NCBI GenBank assembly: GCA_029449245.1
Contig: JANATF010000004.1
Location: 1,736,001-1,800,000 of the forward strand
DNA: 64,000 nucleotides
DNA from: Mortierella alpina
Taxonomy: Eukaryota > Mortierellomycota > Mortierellomycetes > Mortierellales > Mortierellaceae
Direction of reading: 5' to 3'
The notes beneath the pieces are model-generated. The model ran no database searches. It saw only the letters and a program-made list of their open reading frames with translations, and was not told where the DNA came from. The position numbers and the translations under genes are program-made. This document shows positions 55,830-64,000 of the stretch, in pieces. Each line of letters begins with the position of its first letter. The first letter of the stretch is position 1.

Positions 55830-57785
55830 TCATCCATAAGCAACCAGTTGTGTCAATAGCGTCTTTCGCCAGTTGACCGTCTGCATCTGCACCTTTTGCC
55901 TAATCTCCAGCATCCGTGCTTCCTCCTCGGCCTCCTGCTGCTTTTCTTGCAAGGTCCTGACTGGGGGGATAGGAGGCCAGACCTGGAGCAAGTCTCGTTG
56001 CATCAACACCTTGCGCATCATGAGCTGGCATCGACATTCGCTCCGTCGAGAGTGGGCTGGGACTGGCGAGGCCAACGTTGGCCGGTCTTCGTCCAAGTGA
56101 ACAATGAATGACTGTTGTGTGGGAAGAAACTGGTGTGGCAAAAGCTGCTGGATCTTGGGGATGAACTGCAGCTCGTACAATCCATACTCGAACTGATCCT
56201 GTCCATCTGTAGAGGGGTCCAAGAGCGGAGAATAGGGCTCCAGAGGCTCGTATGACGAACGTGTGTGCTGAGGATGCTGTAAATCGTCGCCAAGACTCGA
56301 GCTGGATGAAGAAGACGGTGGCGAGGGCGAAGGCGGTGAAGGGCCGTTGTTGTGGTTGCTGGTGCCATTCAGGGTGGGGTTGGTGGGGCTGGTGGAGGGA
56401 TGATCGCCTCTGACGTCCCTGCTGCCACCATCATCTGTCTCTTCCTTTTCCGCACGTTCCCCGTCAACAGCGATGACCTTTTCACTACTCAACCCCATCA
56501 GTGCACGGTCATCTCTTGCGTCATCCTCCTGTCCAGCGTCGGCTTGAGCATTGTTATCATTCTCCTGTCCTCCCACCCGTCTCCGATAAGACTCCTCCGT
56601 CTGAACATGGCCCGTCGTGTCATCCTGACTAGTAATATCTTGTCCCTCCTCATGCATTGTAGGTATAGTCGATCCTGCCGAGAGCGCATCCGCGGAGAAA
56701 GATGCATTGGCAGCGTCATTCCCACCATGTCCATGGTGCTCACTGCCGTCGTTATCGATGTCGTCGCTGTCCTGTGTTGACTCTTGGCCGCGCACGTGCG
56801 CACCCTCATCTCCATGCTCTGTGGACCGTTGCTCGTCACTCTCGTCCAAATCGTCATCGATCTCATTATCTTCTGCACTATCCCCCCACTTTGAGTACAG
56901 GTACGACGCTGCAGGGCCGAGGACTGGTTCCACAAAAATGTACCTTCGTCCGCGCTTCAAATGCGCTACGCCCTCGCGAATGAAGGTCTTTTTGGCGATG
57001 TAGTAATCTCCCTCGGGCCAGACCAGGTCAAATGCCGCGGCCCAATCCTGCGCGGCGACATCCGTGGCGTTTCCCGATACGGAGGCGGGGGACGAGGCTG
57101 CTATTGTCGTTGCTGTTGGGAACAATAATGGATATCGGCGACGATCATTATCGGATAGAGTTTGATCGATGGGAGCGTGGTATGCATGCTCTTGCAGCTG
57201 CTCTGCTTCCACAACATCAGGACAACCTGGGGACTCGAGTGCGAGGATTTTCTCGGAGAGCGCCCACCTCATGAAACGGGCGGCTAGCTCCGACTGAAGC
57301 TGAGATAGCTGTATGTTCGAGGCAGAGGGTTGCCAGCCTGAGAGAGCCGCCGCAAGAGTCATTGAGGAATGCAGCTCAGACTGCTGAGACGATGGTGCTT
57401 CAGTGTCGTAGTCGTTGTCGTAGGATGGGGTAAAAGAAGGGGTATCAAAATGTTTGCTGTGGTTGTGGAAGAGGGCAGAGAGTTGGGTTGGACTTGAACG
57501 GGGGCGAGCAGCGATGGATGCAGGAGTTGGCGAGCACGAGCTAGCCGTGATATTGTCTGTGCTATTGTCCGTGTGAGAACTGGTACATGACGAATCCGTT
57601 GGTGTTGGTTCGACTCTTGATGGTAAGGACGAGGTCTGAACAAGAGATACCCTAGGTAGGAACTCCTGCAGACAGCAGGTCCGTAGCCGATAGACCAATG
57701 GGCTGGACAGCGCCGGCAGAGCCGGGGTCAATTCCTGGGCGGCATGTGGGGGAGGCGGTGGAGGAGGGGCTGCGCGGCAGGGCAT
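55830..57785 (-). CDS. Uncharacterised, largely disordered protein
   Basis: A single-exon frame. I start it at the ATG at 57785 (MPCRAA then a Pro run), giving 651 residues; the open frame upstream is low-complexity repeat and probably leader. Residues 20-60 and about 150-290 look folded (QSELAARFMRWALSEKI, VWPEGDYYIAKKTFIREG, LKRGRRYIFVEPVLG). Residues about 300-500 are acidic and disordered. The C-terminus is conserved-looking (FIPKIQQLLPHQFLPTQQ, a coiled coil EKQQEAEEEARML, and VNWRKTLLTQLVAYG). No signal peptide or membrane segment is evident. I recognise no family. The YYIAKKTFIREG/GRRYIFVEP part is the best handle for a remote-homology search. Convergent with CDC14, 261 nt between stops. 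Confidence 0.75.
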   Translation of the reverse strand: MPCRAAPPPPPPPHAAQELTPALPALSSPLVYRLRTCCLQEFLPRVSLVQTSSLPSRVEPTPTDSSCTSSHTDNSTDNITASSCSPTPASIAARPRSSPTQLSALFHNHSKHFDTPSFTPSYDNDYDTEAPSSQQSELHSSMTLAAALSGWQPSASNIQLSQLQSELAARFMRWALSEKILALESPGCPDVVEAEQLQEHAYHAPIDQTLSDNDRRRYPLLFPTATTIAASSPASVSGNATDVAAQDWAAAFDLVWPEGDYYIAKKTFIREGVAHLKRGRRYIFVEPVLGPAASYLYSKWGDSAEDNEIDDDLDESDEQRSTEHGDEGAHVRGQESTQDSDDIDNDGSEHHGHGGNDAANASFSADALSAGSTIPTMHEEGQDITSQDDTTGHVQTEESYRRRVGGQENDNNAQADAGQEDDARDDRALMGLSSEKVIAVDGERAEKEETDDGGSRDVRGDHPSTSPTNPTLNGTSNHNNGPSPPSPSPPSSSSSSSLGDDLQHPQHTRSSYEPLEPYSPLLDPSTDGQDQFEYGLYELQFIPKIQQLLPHQFLPTQQSFIVHLDEDRPTLASPVPAHSRRSECRCQLMMRKVLMQRDLLQVWPPIPPVRTLQEKQQEAEEEARMLEIRQKVQMQTVNWRKTLLTQLVAYG

Positions 57786-59572
57786 TATGATTACAGTAGA
57801 CGGATAGGAAGAGGGTATATAAATGCAACGGGAAGAAGATGAACAGCGACCACGCAGAAAAGACGGAAGTGTGCGTGCCGTGCGCTTTTTGATGCAGACT
57901 GACGGGAAACGGGTCGTGAAGAGTGTGACGCAGAAGTGTGAAGGGTGTGGAAGATCGCGAGGAGAGGGTGTGTGGAAGAGTGTGTGGAAGAGTGTGTGGA
58001 AGAGTACGTGGAAGAGTGCGTGGAAGAGTGCGTGGAAGAGTGTGAGTAAGAGTGTCTGGAAGAGTATAACGAGCGTGAAGTGTGAAGAGTGGAATAAATC
58101 GAAGCAAGCCTGGTGACTAAGAGTAAGAGCGAGGGCACACCCACAAGACGCACAAGACCAAAACAGCGAATGGCTACACAAACAACTATAACTTAGTCGA
58201 GTGACGCCAGGGTTGAACTCAAAAGTCTACTGCAGCCAAGGGCGACGGTGCTCCGTGGACGGAGGCGTCGAGATCAGAGTGGTGGGAAAGAGTGATTGTC
58301 GACGAGGCGAGAGGGCCGAGTGGCTGTCAGAGGATAGACAACACAGACAACAACGAGCCTCGATGGAAAAGGGATTCAAGAACAAGAAGGAAATACGGAG
58401 GCAATGAGAGCAGGCCCGCTTGCCGTCTGGAGGAATGAGGAGCAGTGGACTCGGAGAAGGAAGTCCTGGAGCGTGGAGCGCGGAGCGTGCAGGTGCGACA
58501 GAGAGAGTGAGTAGGAGAGTGAGAGAGCTGGATGAGTCAGGCTGAGAACAAGAGTGAGAGAAGAAGGGCAAGGAACGAAGTGTGCGAGACGCGCGATGTT
58601 CGCTCCTCGTCTGTCTCCTCCGTCATGTGATTGCAACTCCGCGCGCTCTCCAACAGCTATTTATTTTTGACACATGGGCTTGGTATTCCGCACATCGGAT
58701 GCACTCGAAAACAAGGAACACCGCGCACAGTCGACAGAGAAAAGGCGCACCTGTGGAGTTGTATCGTGGACCGTGGACCGGGACCACACCGCTCCCTTTT
58801 TTTTCCCTGTCCTCGCTTCCGTTCCTCCCGACATTTTTTACTTCTGCGGGCCATTACACCATCCACTGCTGCTGCGTGCATATTCAGAACGCAACCTGCT
58901 CCATCATCATCGTCATCTCTCTCCGTCCTTCTCTTTCTTTCTCTCTCACGCAAACACGTGTCTGCCTCTCTCCAAGCCTATGACTACAGCAGCTGTAGGC
59001 AGCAGTAGCTTACTTTTTGTGTCATGACAGCCTCGGCGAACACGGGCCAACTCTCCTCTCCAACAACCCACAATCCGCGTCGGAATATAGATTAACATTT
59101 TCTACTGTAAAGTTGCTCAGGGGCGAGGAAAGGAAAAAAAAGTACCGGGTCCTCGGGGTAATGGTCCTACTAATACTTTCTTGGATACTTTTCATACTGG
59201 CTATAATCGGCCGCATTGCCCAATCCACTGGAAATCTGAATCACATCAAGTACTGCCGAGATGAACTATCCGCGGATATGCCTCTCCCGTCGTCACTGTT
59301 CGCGCCGTTTTTTTTCCCCTCACTCCTTATGAGCCCCGTTCCCTGTCATTTTATATATTTCGTGCACACTTTAAGAGAGAAAACGTGCGAGAATAATAAA
59401 GAGAAAAGGAGACAGAGGGTTGTAGACAAAGGGATGCGCCTTGCCCCTTGCAAAGAAAAAAAATGGCGGTGCGATGCGCGCTTTGATCTGCAAAGCAATG
59501 GCCAGAAAAAAAAACATCTACATGCAGCCTTCGGACACAAGATTTCTTTTTTCTTTCCGTAACACCTTTGAG
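57786..59572. promoter_or_regulatory. Upstream region with 12-bp tandem repeats; no supported gene
   Basis: 5' flank of the disordered-protein gene and 3' flank of the MYST gene, about 1.8 kb. Contains the 12-bp repeat block (57959-58070), purine-rich sequence at 58230-58580 and pyrimidine-rich sequence at 58800-58980. Overlapping ORFs on both strands carry no motifs. One upstream frame in phase with the gene reads only the repeat. Confidence 0.5.
57959..58070 (+). repeat. 12-bp tandem repeat (GTGTGTGGAAGA)
   Basis: About nine units GTGTGTGGAAGA with point variants (GTACGTGGAAGA, GTGCGTGGAAGA, GTGTGAGTAAGA, GTGTCTGGAAGA). On the minus strand it reads as repeated FHTLFHTL-like codons in the leader of the disordered-protein gene. 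Confidence 0.9.
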
Positions 59573-62323
<2,751 letters not shown>

Positions 62324-62717
62324 TGCAGATCAGATGGAATGTCCAGAGACTGTTTGGCGACGCGAGTGCCTTGGGCGCCCTTGTGTTTCTCAGAAGGCCG
62401 TGCTGACAAGCCACTGAAATGCACACGCGCGGGTGTGTGTTGGTGGCAACAAATCATGGTGAAGCATTGAAGAGCGCTCAATGCTTCAAACTGTATGGGT
62501 GATTCAATCTCCATCTCCACTATGCGCAGTCAGCAGCCTAGGGGCCCTGCATTGGGGGATCCCACCACGGCCCACGGTCAAGGTCATCTCGTTCACCGAA
62601 GCTGGGCGTACTCTTGTGGCTCGTTCTGACGCACCATGCATGGCCCGTATCAAAATTTAATTTTGTGTTTTCGTTCCTTCTTTTCATTTTCCCACGAACT
62701 CGTTCACTTTACCCAAG
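62324..62717. promoter_or_regulatory. Shared divergent promoter (MYST / SET genes)
   Basis: 394 nt between the MYST ATG (minus) and the SET ATG (plus). No TATA box is clear; a T/C-rich leader (62660-62710) precedes the SET gene. Confidence 0.6.
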
Positions 62718-63469
62718 ATGCCCTCGCAGTACACCAAGGAAGACACCATTGCCGACGCCGCCGCGGCTAAGGCATCCTATAAGCCCACCCACCCAGAGCT
62801 TTTCGAGGTCGTCCATGCAGAAGGCTCTTTCAACTCCCAGCTTGTCGCTTGTCGGGACTACAAAAAGGGCCAAGTCATCTGCGACATCCAGGGCACCACT
62901 CCGGGGCCAAAGAAGTACACTACCGTCCAGGTCTCGAGGGACCTGCACATCGAGCTCAACTCTGACCGTAAGGTGCAATCATTATCAATTTTTCAGTGCC
63001 TTTGGTGGTCTACGTTGCTTGAGATATGCCATTGACGGATCAGAAACATGGTCTACCTCCATAGTTGTCTACCTCAACCACTCGTGCAACCCGTCTGTCT
63101 CCTTTGACACTGACAAGATGCAGGTCATCGCCCATGTGGATATCAAGAAGGGTAGGAATAATGCTTGATGCAACACCAAATGGGACGCTTGCACTGTTTC
63201 AAGAGGTTGTCAAATGGAGGACTAATATCATTCGGTCCACTCTAACAATCTTTAACAACAAAAACAAAAAAAAAGGTGAACCGTTGACGTTCTTTTATCC
63301 TTCGAGCGAGTGGGAAATGGACCAACCATTCCCATGCTGGTGCGGCGCAGAAAAGTGCTGCAAGAGCATTCAGGGCGCAAAGTTCTTGCCAACGGACGTC
63401 TTGAACCGGTACTTTGTTTGCTCGCATATTCAGCAGCTGCTCAAGGAAAGGGATGCGCAGAAGGCATAG
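62718..63469 (+). CDS. Small SET-domain protein
   Basis: Three exons: 62718-62967, 63065-63151 and 63276-63469 (176 residues, phase kept; acceptors CCATAG and AAAAAAG). The SET core is recognisable: VYLNHSCNPSVSFD is the NHSC motif that forms the SAM pocket, followed by VIAHVDIKKGEPLTFFYPSSEWEM, with the FxY motif, and a post-SET-like cysteine cluster CWCGAEKCCKSIQG. SET proteins transfer methyl groups from SAM to lysines. At 176 residues it is a bare catalytic domain with no targeting domain, similar in size to small fungal SET proteins whose substrates are mostly unknown. The N-terminal half (FEVVHAEGSFNSQLVACRDY) matches the usual entry strands. It shares its promoter region with the MYST gene. 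Confidence 0.88.
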
Positions 63470-63497
63470 GCATATTGATTCCCGGTGAAGAAAGAAG

Positions 63498-63503
63498 AAT
63501 AAA
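63498..63503 (+). terminator. AATAAA polyadenylation signal of the SET gene
   Basis: Exact AATAAA 29 nt after the stop codon. Confidence 0.6.
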
Positions 63504-63865
63504 ACAAGTAGTATGCAGTGCCGAACTATTTGTTATGTCGTCCAGTATAGGCAGTGGGGGAGGAGGTGCGTTCGGAGGAATGAGAGGTATAGGGGGCGTG
63601 AGCGGTAAGGGCATGTCAGTAGGCCGTACCCGCAAGGTCCACGCAAGTGAGCACCATCAATGATGTGTTTGGAGAACTTGGCGGGTTTGGGCAACCACAA
63701 CGACCACACCAGTCGTCGCAACAGAAGCCCGCGGCTGGCCAATCGTCAGCCATGGATGGTTGTTGGGTTGGCTGTAAGATGACCCACTGGAACTCGTTGC
63801 GCAAAGTGTTTATGGCAAGGCAATGGAAACAAACAAAAAAAACCTCCCTGTTCCTGAACTGTCTT
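63504..63865. other. Convergent 3' flanks; possible but unproven coding on the plus strand
   Basis: Lies between the SET gene and the minus-strand partial gene at the right edge. A plus-strand frame (about 63623-63780) contains a protein-like segment TINDVFGELGGFGQPQ, and an ATG at 63535 opens a Gly-rich frame, but no clean splice joins them. Most likely untranslated flank; an overlapping gene cannot be excluded. Confidence 0.35.
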
Positions 63866-64000
63866 TCATTCCTCGGGCAGCCAATAGAAGCAACGGACAT
63901 CTTTGTTCCTGAGAATGATTGCGCCATGTTTGTGTGCAGCATCGTTGCAATGTGCGACGCTCTCCTCCAAGATTGGCAGTGGCAAAAAAACACCAACTCT
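63866..64000 (-). CDS. C-terminal end of an unidentified gene (continues past window)
   Basis: The minus-strand frame is open from the window edge for 44 codons to a TGA at 63868-63866. It ends ILEESVAHCNDAAHKHGAI then ILRNKDVRCFYWLPEE, which has strong coding character. The rest of the gene lies to the right. Too short to assign; convergent with the SET gene. Confidence 0.5.
   Translation of the reverse strand, partial: RVGVFLPLPILEESVAHCNDAAHKHGAIILRNKDVRCFYWLPEE

Noticed and set aside
57959-58070. Repeat block as a CRISPR-like array
   Set aside because: Direct tandem units without spacers, in a eukaryotic genome.
57786-58181. Upstream extension of the disordered protein with FHTLFHT repeats
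   Set aside because: Made of a 12-bp DNA repeat and low-complexity codons; the ATG at 57785 followed by the folded-looking part is a better start.

Overview
The window looks like a chromosome segment of a filamentous fungus, most likely an early-diverging (Mucoromycota/Mortierella-type) lineage. This is inferred from dense, intron-containing genes (introns mostly 76-140 nt with GT..AG ends and CTAAC/TAAC-like branch sites), core fungal regulators, and an expanded family of very large leucine-rich-like proteins. I could not test the taxonomy by search. All exon models were built by hand by joining open frames across GT/AG sites and checking that codon phase is kept.

Layout. 1-10,000 is accessory: the 3' part of a large LRR-like gene, a decayed paralogue tail, an orphan ORF, and two tightly spaced minus-strand genes for Ala-rich helical proteins that may be one gene. 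10,000-25,000 is mostly core: a relic with a hairpin, a secreted cupredoxin, a cytochrome b561-type membrane protein, a NUM1/ApsA-like cortical anchor, a POT1-like telomere protein and a Sec14/CRAL-TRIO lipid-transfer protein. 25,000-41,000 is an accessory block. It holds two paralogous LRR-like genes (one with an in-frame stop), a secreted M13-peptidase homologue that has lost both zinc histidines, and two near-identical copies of a secreted protein with a mature N-terminal His (LPMO-like), one with a stop codon. Relics of the M13 and LRR genes lie between them. 41,000-64,000 is core again: a CCR4/Angel-type EEP nuclease, an Sds3-like Rpd3L subunit, PP2A B55, Cdc14, an uncharacterised disordered protein, a MYST acetyltransferase, a small SET protein and a partial gene at the right edge.

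Links. Several genes act in cell-cycle, chromatin and nuclear-positioning pathways (Cdc14, PP2A-B55, NUM1, POT1, Sds3, MYST, SET), but they are ordinary eukaryotic neighbours, not an operon. The 25-41 kb block is the most dynamic part. A unit made of an LRR-gene fragment, a promoter and the LPMO-like gene was duplicated about 2.7 kb apart, M13 copies were duplicated and lost, and two paralogues carry single clean nonsense codons in otherwise intact reading frames.
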